Source: a virus. From it: 59,231 nucleotides of DNA. Below the pieces are notes generated by a model. It had not been told where the DNA came from, did no database searches, and was given only the letters and a program-made list of their open reading frames with translations. Below, in pieces: positions 35,200-44,160 of the stretch (position 1 is the stretch's first letter; the number at the start of each line of letters is the position of its first letter). The translations under genes and the position numbers were made by a program. The stretch lies in the IMG/VR virus record IMGVR_UViG_3300040781_000275, positions 1 through 59,231 of that record, one strand, 5' to 3'.

Positions 35200-35574
35200 A
35201 TGGCCGGTGCCCAGCTTGTACAAGCACGAAAACAAAAGAACATGGAGTGTGCTTCAACTGTAGAAGTTGGTGACTTAGTGTATCTTCACCCGTCTACTCC
35301 AAATACGGTAGTGACAGCGGAAGATAATAATACTCCCAGTCCTATTATTGGAATCGTGATTTCAAAATACAGTGATAATAACGCTAAGGTCCTCGTTAGC
35401 GGGATAATTAAGATATCTACTGTTATTGACAACGGTAGGCTATTTGTGGGCTTAGGGGGCGGTATTAGCCCTTCTTGCCCTATGGTTAACTATTCTCAAG
35501 AGATTGGTAGAAGTTTTGGTGACGGAGTTATTGATTTCGCACCTGTTTATCGTAGAGTTAAGAGGTCAGCATGA
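35200..35574 (+). CDS. Small beta-barrel structural protein (DUF2190-like pattern)
   Basis: 124 residues, with V-EVGDLVYL near 24, then IIGIVISK, a KVLVSGI strand and LFVGLGGGISPSCP. Such strand order is found in DUF2190-type and related trimeric decoration or plug proteins. Its location in the fibre block rather than beside the capsid gene is unusual. The 3' end overlaps the next gene by four bases. Confidence 0.55.
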   Translation: MAGAQLVQARKQKNMECASTVEVGDLVYLHPSTPNTVVTAEDNNTPSPIIGIVISKYSDNNAKVLVSGIIKISTVIDNGRLFVGLGGGISPSCPMVNYSQEIGRSFGDGVIDFAPVYRRVKRSA

Positions 35575-35792
35575 GGAAAGCAACTAAGGATATATTATTT
35601 GTTGCTTGGTTGGAGGTTGTTAAAAATGTGACCTTTGATGATTATAAAATAACGGATGAGAGAAAGAAACTTGGAGTATTCTTTTACAACATAGATTCAG
35701 ATAGTTGGAATAAATGCAAGAGTGAATTTTTTAAAAGCGAAACAACTAAAACTAGATATACTGTCCAAAGATTAAAGGATTTATTAAATTAA
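35571..35792 (+). CDS. Small hypothetical protein (DUF5659-like pattern)
   Basis: 73 residues, overlapping the upstream gene by four bases (ATGA), so translation is coupled. The plan is an N-terminal helix, one Phe-rich strand (LGVFFYN) and a basic C-terminal helix ending LKDLL. It resembles small DUF5659 proteins found in phage structural regions, but this is a weak match by eye. Confidence 0.5.
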   Translation: MRKATKDILFVAWLEVVKNVTFDDYKITDERKKLGVFFYNIDSDSWNKCKSEFFKSETTKTRYTVQRLKDLLN

Positions 35793-35811
35793 AGTAAAGT
35801 AAGGAGCTAAA

Positions 35812-36276
35812 ATGAAGGGATTAAAAGCTAAAGTAGACAAGCCAGTTGAGCAAGTTGCAAAAACTAGCCCAAAGGTGCAAAATAAGAATACGAGTAAAAA
35901 GGAAGTCAAGAAGCCCAAAAAGCCGAAAAAACCTGTTTACGAGTACATAGAAAGGAAAGATGGTGTAAACTATCTACTTGAAGATACAGTTAATAAGTTT
36001 TCAAGTTTCGATACACAAGTTAAAGAGCTAGACGGTGAGATTCTTAAACAAGAACATAAGAAAGAGAACGTAGAGCTTAGAATTGAGAATATGAAACTTA
36101 GAATTCAGTTAGCTGAAAAAGAGAAGCGAGATATCGAAACTGCGGTATTTCACTTTAAGACCGAGAAGAAAAAAGCTGGATTGCTTAAAGCCGAGTATGT
36201 GACAAAAGTTGGCAGAGAGTTAGGTAATATTAAAAATTTTGGCTACGACCCCGACACTTTAGAAGTAAAAGTATAA
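35812..36276 (+). CDS. Coiled-coil protein with basic N-terminus
   Basis: 154 residues behind AAGGAG. The first 45 residues are Lys/Pro-rich and probably disordered; residues 60-130 are a heptad-rich helix. It sits between the small genes and the next fibre gene. It may be a virion linker or an assembly factor. No family is recognised. Confidence 0.6.
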   Translation: MKGLKAKVDKPVEQVAKTSPKVQNKNTSKKEVKKPKKPKKPVYEYIERKDGVNYLLEDTVNKFSSFDTQVKELDGEILKQEHKKENVELRIENMKLRIQLAEKEKRDIETAVFHFKTEKKKAGLLKAEYVTKVGRELGNIKNFGYDPDTLEVKV

Positions 36277-36301
36277 TTGAATGTGACCGTAGGAGGATTA
36301 C

Positions 36302-37813
36302 ATGGCCGATCAATCGAAATTGATTTTTGTAAATGGTAATTGTGAGTATGAAGAAACAAGTGTTTCAGATAGTTTATTGTTTGAAAGTTTTAAAACTGCC
36401 AACTTTGAATTAACTGATACCCTATTGGGTGACCTAAATGGTGCTATTGATACTTCAACTGGACTTCCTTCTGCTGGTAGTTTTATTAGATTAGATGGCG
36501 GTGGGTTAATTAGTCAGACAATGTTAAATCTTGCTGGATTAGAAGCACAGCTTGACCACAACGCTTTATCTAACCTAACAGTAGGTGACCCCCATACACA
36601 ATATATTCTTGTTAATGGTACTAGGGCTTTCACAGGTGACCAATCATTAGGTGGTAATAAGATTACTAACGTAGGTGTTGATGCTTCAAGTATCACAGGT
36701 GCTTTAGACGCTGTTAACAAAGCTTATGTTGATGCCGTTGCTCAAGGTCTAAGACCAAAAGGTAATGTTGTTGCTGCCACTACTGGTAACATTGATATTT
36801 CAAGTGCACCAGCCACTATTGATGGCGTAACACCAGGTCTTGTTGATAGAATTTTAGTTAAAGACCAAACTGACCCAACTGAAAACGGTATTTATGAATG
36901 GAATGGTGCAGCTACTCCTATGACTCGTTCTGCTGACCAAGATAACAACCCACTAGCTGAGATTGTAAACGGTGTTTATATTCCACAGGTTATTGGTGGT
37001 ACTGTAAACGGTGGTAAGCCTTTCTTTATTTCTTCTGTTGGTACAGGTAGTGAAGGTCTTCATACAATTGGAATAGATGATATTGTATGGGAAGAATTCA
37101 CAAGTCCTTCACAGTTAGCTGCTGGACAAGGTATTTTAATTTCTTCAAATATTATTTCTGTTAGATTAGCTGCCAATGGTGGGCTAAAATTTGTTCTTGA
37201 TGAGATTGCTGTTGAACCGGCTGATTTTGCTGGTACAGGTCTACAAGACGATGGTGCTGATAATTTAGAAATTGATTTTGCTGATACTGCTACAGAGATG
37301 GGAACTCAAAGAGCTGTTGCTGCTTCTGACTTAAGTGCTAACGGTGCTAATCAGGGTGCAAATATTATAGGTGCTGACCCAACAACTATCTCACAATCTA
37401 GTGCAACAACTATTCAGGGAATTTTAGAAGACCTTTCTAATGAGCTTGAAAATGTCGATATTCCAAGAATTGAGTACACTGTTGATACAGGTGAGACAGT
37501 TGCATTAGGTGACTTCTTAACATTTGCTGGAAACGACTTAACTCGTCCACTTGATGTAACTGTTGATGAGAAGCCGGGTGGAATTGCTTTTGAAGCGGGT
37601 ACTGCTGGACAAGTTGTTCAAACATATCAAAAAGGTGAAGTTGCTGCTGGAGTTATTTCTGGTGGTGTTGCCGGAACACAATACTTTTGGGATGGAAGTG
37701 CTCTTACTACTACCAAGCCAAGTGCTGCTGGTACGAGAGTATGGCGAGTAGGTTATGCTAAAAACGCTACTGACCTATTTATTGATTGGGAATTAATCAA
37801 AGTAAACTCTTAA
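36302..37813 (+). CDS. Tail fibre protein
   Basis: 503 residues behind the strong ribosome site AGGAGG. Residues 96-150 have the common fibre shaft pattern (DPHTQYILVNG, then LGGNKITNVG and AVNKAYVDA), and 155-270 the widespread VDRILVKDQT plus NGIYEWNG domain of phage fibres. Residues 380-503 form a beta-rich end. The first 60 residues probably attach it to the baseplate or to another fibre. A strong terminator follows at once, hinting at high expression. Confidence 0.82.
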   Translation: MADQSKLIFVNGNCEYEETSVSDSLLFESFKTANFELTDTLLGDLNGAIDTSTGLPSAGSFIRLDGGGLISQTMLNLAGLEAQLDHNALSNLTVGDPHTQYILVNGTRAFTGDQSLGGNKITNVGVDASSITGALDAVNKAYVDAVAQGLRPKGNVVAATTGNIDISSAPATIDGVTPGLVDRILVKDQTDPTENGIYEWNGAATPMTRSADQDNNPLAEIVNGVYIPQVIGGTVNGGKPFFISSVGTGSEGLHTIGIDDIVWEEFTSPSQLAAGQGILISSNIISVRLAANGGLKFVLDEIAVEPADFAGTGLQDDGADNLEIDFADTATEMGTQRAVAASDLSANGANQGANIIGADPTTISQSSATTIQGILEDLSNELENVDIPRIEYTVDTGETVALGDFLTFAGNDLTRPLDVTVDEKPGGIAFEAGTAGQVVQTYQKGEVAAGVISGGVAGTQYFWDGSALTTTKPSAAGTRVWRVGYAKNATDLFIDWELIKVNS

Positions 37814-37820
37814 TGAGATT

Positions 37821-37844
37821 GGGAGGGTAAAACCTCCCTTTTTT
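37821..37844 (+). terminator. Rho-independent terminator after a fibre gene
   Basis: GGGAGG at 37821-37826 pairs with CCTCCC at 37833-37838 across a 6-base loop and is followed by six T. It begins eight bases behind the fibre stop. Confidence 0.88.
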
Positions 37845-37868
37845 ACTTTTAGAATAGATGAGAACTAA

Positions 37869-38450
37869 ATGGCACAAATTAGATATAAGGTTTTATATTA
37901 CGAAAGAGATGGCCAAGAGTTTAGTGCCGGTGTTGAACTAGACTTAAATGGTGAGAACGTATTCTTTGATAATACAGATACAGGTCTTACCGCAGAAAAC
38001 CTCACCGATGCAATCAAAGAACTTTTAACTAACTTTGAATCATATTCAAGTTCTTCTCTTCAAACCACAACTTCTAATGGTTGGATAACTAAATCAGGAA
38101 ACGGCACAACTGACACAGGATACCCCTTTTTGACCACTATAAAACCAGCGGGCGTTTATGTAGTTGATTATGTGGCAAAAGTTGGTCAAACTAAGAAGAG
38201 TAAACTTGTTGGAAGCCGATTGGAGTATCGAATTGGTGGAACAGGAACTTGGATTGTTTTAGAAAAGAGTGAGGTTATAAATTCCTTTAGCTTAGATAAC
38301 GACAATGAGTTAAGGTCTGGTTGGGATATTATTGAAATAGCTTCCGATGATACGATAGAATTTAGGTGGCAATTTGGACAAACCACTAATGGTGGTATAG
38401 GTGTTATCTCATACGCTGATATAAAACTTTCAAAGGTTAAAGGTATATAA
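37869..38450 (+). CDS. Fibre-region protein, unknown
   Basis: 193 residues, beta-rich, with no good ribosome site in front of the ATG (GATGAGAACTAA only). Residues 95-193 look like a jelly-roll domain (GVYVVDYVAKVG, then RLEYRIGG and TIEFRWQFGQT). It is probably a small fibre or tip protein. Confidence 0.62.
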   Translation: MAQIRYKVLYYERDGQEFSAGVELDLNGENVFFDNTDTGLTAENLTDAIKELLTNFESYSSSSLQTTTSNGWITKSGNGTTDTGYPFLTTIKPAGVYVVDYVAKVGQTKKSKLVGSRLEYRIGGTGTWIVLEKSEVINSFSLDNDNELRSGWDIIEIASDDTIEFRWQFGQTTNGGIGVISYADIKLSKVKGI

Positions 38451-40952
38451 ATGGCTTTGCAATTTAATTTCCCAGTAACGAATACAGTTAATAACATTGT
38501 AAATGTTGAAACACTTCGTTCAGAAATAAACGCCAATCCTAATATTTTAATTGGACTGAGTGACGTTGGTAGTATCTTTGATTCACAGAACGCGGAATTT
38601 ATTGTTGTAACATTTAAGACGGACCTATCAACACCAGAAGAAGGTGTTTTAGCTGGTATTATAGCTGCCCACAATGGTTTTGTAATAATTGAAGATGTAG
38701 ACTTAATTCGAGTTGCTAAAAACGATACAAAACAGCAAGCCAATATTATTAATGATAACGATAGAATTAAGGTTGAGGTTACAGGAACACTTTCTGACGG
38801 AACTGTGAAGGTTTCAGCTAACGATGCCTCAATGGGGCCTTTAATTGAAAAGATTGTACCCGCAGATAATAAGGTAGTCGTTTCTGAGACTAATGATGGT
38901 AATGCTGAACAACTAACTATCGGTATTAACCCATCAAATATTTTAACCAGTGAATTAGATAACGATGCAGAATTCTTAGATGAAAGCGCACACGATAACC
39001 TGGCTCAAGATAACCCTCACAATGTTACGAAAGCACAGGTTGGTTTAGGCAATGCTGATAATACCAGTGACGCAAATAAGCCTATTTCTAATGCTACCCA
39101 AACAGCTTTAAACGACATAGCCCAAGACGTTACAAATTTAGAAAATGCCGCAATTACCGACCACGGTGAATTAGGTGGTTTACAAGACGATGACCACTTA
39201 CAATATTTAAACGAAGGTAGACACGATGGGTTACCAAATGACAATCCACATACAGTTACACTAACTCAAGCTGTCCAAGCAGACGTAAATACAGATGTAA
39301 CAGCTAGTGAGCTAGAGACTTTAACGGACGGTTCAAATGCAAACGGTTTACACCAGCACCCAATAGGCGACATTATTGATTTTGCTCAGGGTGTAATTGA
39401 TAATGCCCCTGTTCAGGTATCGGATATCGCTGACTTTGAAACAACCACTCAACTCAATAATAGAGATGTGGCCAATAGAAATAGAGCGAACCATCAAGGT
39501 TCACAGCCAGCTAGTACCATTTCTGATTTTGCTTCTCAGGTTGTTGCTAATCAAACAGTTACTAACCTCGTTTTCAATAACACTACAAAAATTCTAAGTT
39601 ATACCAATGAACTTGGTAATACAGTTAATGTTGATTTAACTCAGTTCTTAGATGATACGAACTTAGCTAGAATTTTAAACGGCACTCTAAACGCTGCAAC
39701 AGGTATTGCAACTTTCACAAGAGATGACGGTAGCACATTCACAGTGGATTTTAGTAGTCTAAATGACCAAGCTGCCATTGGTGCGGCAATAGCAGCTCAT
39801 GAGGCAGCAAGTGACCCCCATCCACAATATACAACGGCTGCTGAAGCAACAGCTCTAGCCCCTGTTCAACCAGCTGATATTCAAGATTTTGAAACGACTA
39901 CACAATTAAATGCTAGAGATGTAGCTAATAGAAATAGGGCTAATCATCAGGGTTCACAGTTAGCTAGTACCATTTCAAACTTTAATACTGCCGCCTCCGC
40001 TGCTGCTCCTGTTCAGAATGTTAACGGTGAGACAGGAACAGTTAGCTTAGGTCAAAACAATTTAAACGACACAATAATTACAAGCCCTTTATTAGACCAA
40101 ATTCTTCAATACAATGGTGTGAATTGGGTTAACGTATTTCCAGTATCTAAAAATGAATTAATTATTACTCAACCCAATCACGGTTTTACTTTAACTAACG
40201 GAATACCAAAACCGGCTTATAGCAATACAAGTGGATTGGTTCAATTAGCTCAAGCAAACTCACTACAAACCTTAAGTGCTTATTACATTACTGAGATTAT
40301 TAATGCTAACCAAATTAGGATTCAGAGTGGTGGAAGTTTTATAAATGCTGTCAGTCACGGATTAAGTGTTGGTAGATATTACTTTACTTCTGAATTAGTT
40401 GCTGGTGAAATTTCAATAACAGAACCTTTATCAACTATTAACGATGTCGTTCTTTTTGCTGTAGATGCAGATAACCTTTTATTAATTGATAACAGGCCGG
40501 AAGATAAGAATAGTATTGAAAAGTTTTTAATTAAAGTTAGAAACACTAATACAACAACAAATATAAATACTGTTGCTCCTACTGCTATACCTGTTACTGG
40601 AACAGTTGAACAAAACGAAAACAATTTCTACACAGTTGTTGGAAACGGTATTCAAGTTCCGCAGACTAGAAGTTATAAGGTAAAAGCGAATATTCATGTT
40701 GGAAGTGTCTCTACTCGTTCAAGTGCCAGAATACGTTTTGCCATAAACGGCTCACCTCAAGGAGATATTGCTGCCACAGGTTACATTAGGAACTCAACAG
40801 GTCATAATGAGGCATCTTATATCATCAGTGATGAATTTATATTAAATGCTAACGATATTGTTACTGTTACAGCTGAAAGGGAGTCTACTGCTGGCGGTAC
40901 TGTTACACTGCAAGAAGTAGGTACATCATCAATCACAGTCGAGGCTAGATAA
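38451..40952 (+). CDS. Tail fibre protein with collar-type shaft repeats
   Basis: 833 residues. Residues 189-215 (PHNVTKAQVGLGNADNTSDA) and 238-275 (DDDHLQYLNEGRHDG, then NPHTVT) are classical collar-fibre shaft motifs. Two copies of a 33-residue unit (FETTTQLN to ASTIS) lie near 328-360 and 479-511. The C-terminal 130 residues resemble a C1q-like tip (TRSYKVKANIHVG, then ARIRFAING). It directly follows the previous gene and overlaps no other. It is likely a side fibre distinct from the large fibre at 23078. Confidence 0.82.
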   Translation: MALQFNFPVTNTVNNIVNVETLRSEINANPNILIGLSDVGSIFDSQNAEFIVVTFKTDLSTPEEGVLAGIIAAHNGFVIIEDVDLIRVAKNDTKQQANIINDNDRIKVEVTGTLSDGTVKVSANDASMGPLIEKIVPADNKVVVSETNDGNAEQLTIGINPSNILTSELDNDAEFLDESAHDNLAQDNPHNVTKAQVGLGNADNTSDANKPISNATQTALNDIAQDVTNLENAAITDHGELGGLQDDDHLQYLNEGRHDGLPNDNPHTVTLTQAVQADVNTDVTASELETLTDGSNANGLHQHPIGDIIDFAQGVIDNAPVQVSDIADFETTTQLNNRDVANRNRANHQGSQPASTISDFASQVVANQTVTNLVFNNTTKILSYTNELGNTVNVDLTQFLDDTNLARILNGTLNAATGIATFTRDDGSTFTVDFSSLNDQAAIGAAIAAHEAASDPHPQYTTAAEATALAPVQPADIQDFETTTQLNARDVANRNRANHQGSQLASTISNFNTAASAAAPVQNVNGETGTVSLGQNNLNDTIITSPLLDQILQYNGVNWVNVFPVSKNELIITQPNHGFTLTNGIPKPAYSNTSGLVQLAQANSLQTLSAYYITEIINANQIRIQSGGSFINAVSHGLSVGRYYFTSELVAGEISITEPLSTINDVVLFAVDADNLLLIDNRPEDKNSIEKFLIKVRNTNTTTNINTVAPTAIPVTGTVEQNENNFYTVVGNGIQVPQTRSYKVKANIHVGSVSTRSSARIRFAINGSPQGDIAATGYIRNSTGHNEASYIISDEFILNANDIVTVTAERESTAGGTVTLQEVGTSSITVEAR
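39432..39530 (+). repeat. Fibre shaft repeat, unit 1
   Basis: 99 bases coding a 33-residue unit with the RDVANRNRANHQGSQ core. The second unit at 39885-39983 is the same length and in phase, and differs at a few residues and many third positions. Confidence 0.85.
39885..39983 (+). repeat. Fibre shaft repeat, unit 2
   Basis: The partner of the unit at 39432-39530, 453 bases downstream. The RDVANRNRANHQGSQ core is unchanged, pointing to conserved shaft structure rather than recent duplication. Confidence 0.85.
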
Positions 40953-41639
40953 ATGTCATTAACAAGAGCAAAAAGGGATATTGATTGGGGAGTGGGTACA
41001 AGTATTTCTGACCCTGTTTCTATTAGTAGGGCTTGGGAGCTTGGTACAACCTTTAACAACCCTGTAAGTGCTGACCCTTTAAAACTTGGGCTTATAGTCG
41101 TCTTTAATGAGGATGGGGCCGGTACTTCAAATGTTGTAGCTGTTACGGTTGGCTCGGAAACTGCTACAGAAATAACTTCGCAATTTGTTGAAAATGGTTT
41201 TAGCAATGATTTAGCTATTTTTCAATTAACTAATGCACAGTTAGCAAACTTAGGGGCTTCAGAAGCTATTAACGTTGACTTCACTAATGCCCCTGATAGC
41301 TTTAGTGTTTCAAGCGGTATTTATCAGAGCGTTAGTCAAACAAGCCCTGTAGTTGGAACTGGTTCATCTGCTTTAGATGCTGGGGAAACTGCCGTTAGCG
41401 TTAATGCTACCGCTGAAGATGACGGTGTTAGTATATTTACATTAGGCTCTGGTTCAGGCGGTACGCTTTCTGGTGTTACAGTTGGATATGTTGAACAAAC
41501 GAATGTTTTAGATGGTAACGGTAACAGATTTGTAGTCTACGAAAAACTACCTTCAGATTCTCCTAGCGAAACAGTTAATGCTACACTTTCAACCAATAAC
41601 AGATTTACTGCTTTAATTATTAATTTAAGGAAGGCTTAA
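40953..41639 (+). CDS. Fibre-region beta-rich protein, unknown
   Basis: 228 residues, starting at the stop codon of the fibre gene. It is made of repeated short strands rich in Val, Thr, Ser and Gly, without membrane or enzyme motifs, and a Gly/Ser-rich turn lies near residue 168-175. It looks like an extracellular-type beta-sandwich, likely a virion surface protein. Confidence 0.62.
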   Translation: MSLTRAKRDIDWGVGTSISDPVSISRAWELGTTFNNPVSADPLKLGLIVVFNEDGAGTSNVVAVTVGSETATEITSQFVENGFSNDLAIFQLTNAQLANLGASEAINVDFTNAPDSFSVSSGIYQSVSQTSPVVGTGSSALDAGETAVSVNATAEDDGVSIFTLGSGSGGTLSGVTVGYVEQTNVLDGNGNRFVVYEKLPSDSPSETVNATLSTNNRFTALIINLRKA

Positions 41640-42482
41640 ATGGCTTTATATTATAAAAAAATATTCCCTAGTAGAGAAGAAGCTATGATTGCTAAAAGAG
41701 ATATTGGTTTTAAACACCTTTATATCATTAATGGCGATTATTGTTATAAGTCTTTAGTTCAGACGGATGAATATTACACAGATATGTCAGAGCATATGTC
41801 CGATGAATCAGACATTGTTTCCCTAGTTAAAGAGGAACCCGACCACGTTAGAATTTACAGATTCATACCTGTTGCGGATAGTGACTTAAATGTTGCTCCC
41901 ATTGAGCGGAATTATATAACAGGTTTAGTAACTAGGCTTCAGGCTCGTAGAACTTTTAATCATGGCGAGCTTAATAAAATTTACTGGTACGGAGATGGAA
42001 CAACCAATGACTTAATTATTAAGGTTGATGTTGCGTACGAGCGTGACACTATTGGTTTTGCTGTTAGACGAACAACTACTAGAACATGGTTAAGAGAAGA
42101 CGGTACAGATGCAACACCTAATAAATATACTGAAAAGTTTTATAACACCGATTTATTGGGTGCGATTGATGAAGGTATTAGAAGAAGAGGTAATATTGTT
42201 AAGGGTTTACAACTTCCAATTTTAGGAACTATGACAGCCACTATTCCGGCTTTATCTGGTGAGTCCGAACCTGAGAGACAAGCTAGAATTATTACAATTG
42301 GTAGACGTTTCTTAGGTGCGTATAAAGAACATTTTAATGCGTTTGTTGAAGATTCAAATAAACAGATAATTGAAGAAATGGAATTAGCTAATGACTTTTG
42401 GTTAGATAATATTATTGATGCTAATGGAACAACAATTAGAATGATGGTCCTGTACGAGTTAAATATTGGTGGTATCGGATAA
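41640..42482 (+). CDS. Fibre-region protein, unknown
   Basis: 280 residues, mixed alpha/beta, with a Tyr-rich N-terminus (ALYYKKIF), a central beta part with several Arg-Thr strands and a helical end. Its start is directly at the previous stop, and its stop overlaps the next start by one base. It is probably structural, but unlike its neighbours it is not obviously fibre-like. Confidence 0.6.
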   Translation: MALYYKKIFPSREEAMIAKRDIGFKHLYIINGDYCYKSLVQTDEYYTDMSEHMSDESDIVSLVKEEPDHVRIYRFIPVADSDLNVAPIERNYITGLVTRLQARRTFNHGELNKIYWYGDGTTNDLIIKVDVAYERDTIGFAVRRTTTRTWLREDGTDATPNKYTEKFYNTDLLGAIDEGIRRRGNIVKGLQLPILGTMTATIPALSGESEPERQARIITIGRRFLGAYKEHFNAFVEDSNKQIIEEMELANDFWLDNIIDANGTTIRMMVLYELNIGGIG

Positions 42483-43036
42483 TGAGCACTGGATTTAATA
42501 TACAGACAGGTGAACCGATTGTTCTTAGGTTATTGTTACCTGAGAGTGATAATACTAAGTTCGTTAGGGCCATAGTCAAAGACGAGGATGGTAATGTTTT
42601 AACAGGCTCACCTTTTACTTTAAATAACATCGGTGATGGTGAGTATTATTTCAAAGACGCTGTAAATCTATTGTTTCCAGAAGGTAAGCTTGAGATTTTT
42701 GCAATTTATGAAATTTACGATGATAATGGATTCACTATTCCAACTTGCGATTATTCTCATAGGGTTGGAGATGTTTTCAGAAGACTCAATACAACAAGTA
42801 ATGATATAGAAACTGTAATTAATAGATTAAACAAGATTATTAATAGCCTTATTCCAACTGATGCTGAAATTGACGTTACTGAAATTTCTCAATTAAGTCT
42901 TGAGGTAACCAGCGAGTCTAATATTGAATTAGATATATCAAGCCCAGCAAATGCGGAATTAAATGCACAGTCAGAGTCAAATATTGAGCTTGAGCCTGAA
43001 AATCAGCCTGATATTGAAATCGAGACTTCTTCATGA
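42482..43036 (+). CDS. Fibre-region protein with acidic repeat tail
   Basis: 184 residues. Residues 1-95 look like an Ig- or BppU-like beta-sandwich (GEPIVLRLLLPES, FVRAIVKDEDGNVL). Residues 95-125 are a short helix and 130-184 a low-complexity tail with two SESNIELD/E units and other Asn/Glu/Ile repeats. The tail may be a flexible linker or a beta-spiral. The start overlaps the previous stop. Confidence 0.6.
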   Translation: MSTGFNIQTGEPIVLRLLLPESDNTKFVRAIVKDEDGNVLTGSPFTLNNIGDGEYYFKDAVNLLFPEGKLEIFAIYEIYDDNGFTIPTCDYSHRVGDVFRRLNTTSNDIETVINRLNKIINSLIPTDAEIDVTEISQLSLEVTSESNIELDISSPANAELNAQSESNIELEPENQPDIEIETSS

Positions 43037-43062
43037 GACTATTATAAAGGAAAGGTATTTAG

Positions 43063-43647
43063 ATGAGTATAACTAATCGTGTAGAAATAAATTCAGGGGC
43101 AGACGCTTCAATCGTTGTTAGGGTTAAAGACCCTTTGACTCGTGACCCATTTGATTTAACTAATGCTACCAATATCCAATTTACTTTTGATACTAGAGAC
43201 AGGGGAAAGCTCACTGTTGATAATGTTGAGGTTCCAGCTCAGGTTGCTAACTTAACTTATGACAACATTGCTTTAAGTGCTGTAAACGCTGGTGCTGATG
43301 GTAACCTAATTAGTTTAGTTTTTGATGGGATAGCCGACTTAGATACAATCGTAAATGCTTGGAATACAGCTAATCCGACTAATCAGGCTCAACATGGTGG
43401 TGTGGGTAATGAAGTTCTAGTTGCTGGAACGGCAAGGCTGACTGATGGTTACAACGCTTATACACCTGTTGAAATCATTGGTGAAGCAATCTTAGGTAGG
43501 GTTAGAATCACTTTATTAGAAAAAGAAACTTCTTCTCTAAAAAGAGGACCTAACCAATCTTTTAAAATGACTATTGACCAAGGGGCTTTTCCCGGTGGTG
43601 TTAGAACGAAAGGTTCTTACGATAGATTAGATGTAATTGACGAATAA
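43063..43647 (+). CDS. Last fibre-region protein, BppU-like with shared module
   Basis: 194 residues behind AAAGGAAAG. N- and C-terminal parts together resemble a BppU N-terminal-type sandwich (VVRVKDPLTRDPFDLT, then GRVRITLLEKET), as in baseplate adaptor proteins. A copy of the shared beta-module (residues about 58-132) is inserted in the middle. A bidirectional terminator follows. Confidence 0.65.
   Translation: MSITNRVEINSGADASIVVRVKDPLTRDPFDLTNATNIQFTFDTRDRGKLTVDNVEVPAQVANLTYDNIALSAVNAGADGNLISLVFDGIADLDTIVNAWNTANPTNQAQHGGVGNEVLVAGTARLTDGYNAYTPVEIIGEAILGRVRITLLEKETSSLKRGPNQSFKMTIDQGAFPGGVRTKGSYDRLDVIDE
43234..43460 (+). repeat. Shared beta-module, copy 4
   Basis: Residues about 58-132. 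The GNLISLVFDGIADLD segment and the AWNTANPTN core follow the sheath and gp6-like copies closely. The HDG turn is replaced by HGG, and it ends LTDG. Like the other copies it interrupts an otherwise regular domain. Confidence 0.78.
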
Positions 43648-43667
43648 ACTCAGGATGAGTTAAAAAT

Positions 43668-43725
43668 CCTGACTGAATCCATATTTGCAAAACAGGATGT
43701 GTGTGGGGTTCAGTCAGGTTTTTTT
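43668..43725 (+). terminator. Bidirectional terminator between converging genes
   Basis: A 13-pair stem, 43668-43680 with 43706-43718 (one G-T pair), with a 25-base loop. On the + strand seven T follow; on the - strand a run of five T (AAAAA at 43663-43667 of the + strand) follows. It therefore can end both the fibre operon and the small - strand gene, whose stop codon lies at its edge. Confidence 0.88.
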
Positions 43726-44113
43726 ATCCCTCTATTTGAACGTCCCACTTTGTTACTCTTTCCTTTAAATCTTCAATTGAATGTTTAGGCTTATAAGAAA
43801 ACTTTTTTGAATATCGCTTTTCAAAGGAGCTCATTAAACTAACTGCAAATTGCTCAACTTCTCCTAAGACTAAATCAAACTTATCTTGTCCATGTAAACT
43901 CTTATCGTCCAACTCTCCAATCTCTTTCATTATTGTTAAAATAACCTGATAGACCTCGATAGAACCGTGCATGTGACTTTGCGTTAGGTTTTTCTGAAAC
44001 TCCGCTTTATTAAATTTCTTTTTTATCTTTGTGTTATTTCCAATTGGATAGTGGCAACTTGTTAACCACTGTGCAAATTCATCACTATTTTTATCAATAC
44101 CTTTATATTTCAT
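43724..44113 (-). CDS. Small - strand protein of unknown function
   Basis: 129 residues, mainly helical and Lys-rich, with a good ribosome site (AAAGGGGAG). It converges with the fibre operon and diverges from the regulator-like gene at 44397. No DNA-binding motif or membrane segment is clear. Its isolated position beside a structured control region suggests that it is regulated separately from the structural and replication blocks. Confidence 0.7.
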   Translation of the reverse strand: MKYKGIDKNSDEFAQWLTSCHYPIGNNTKIKKKFNKAEFQKNLTQSHMHGSIEVYQVILTIMKEIGELDDKSLHGQDKFDLVLGEVEQFAVSLMSSFEKRYSKKFSYKPKHSIEDLKERVTKWDVQIEG

Positions 44114-44130
44114 GGACTCCCCTTTGAGGC

Positions 44131-44136
44131 ATTATA
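44131..44136 (-). promoter_or_regulatory. TATAAT box of the - strand gene
   Basis: Read on the - strand this is a perfect TATAAT, 18 bases ahead of the ATG at 44113. A standard -35 hexamer is not obvious. A 10-bp element (44161-44170) lies about 25 bases further upstream. Confidence 0.45.
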
Positions 44137-44160
44137 TTTAATTGAAAACCGCCAATAATC

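Noticed and set aside
38186-38743. A 185-residue - strand frame across two fibre-region genes
   Set aside because: It is antisense to two well-supported + strand genes, has no ribosome site and reads as Ser/Ile-rich sequence typical of a shadow frame.
39432-39983. CRISPR or direct-repeat array
   Set aside because: Only two 99-base units exist, they code in phase for a fibre shaft, and they differ at third positions.
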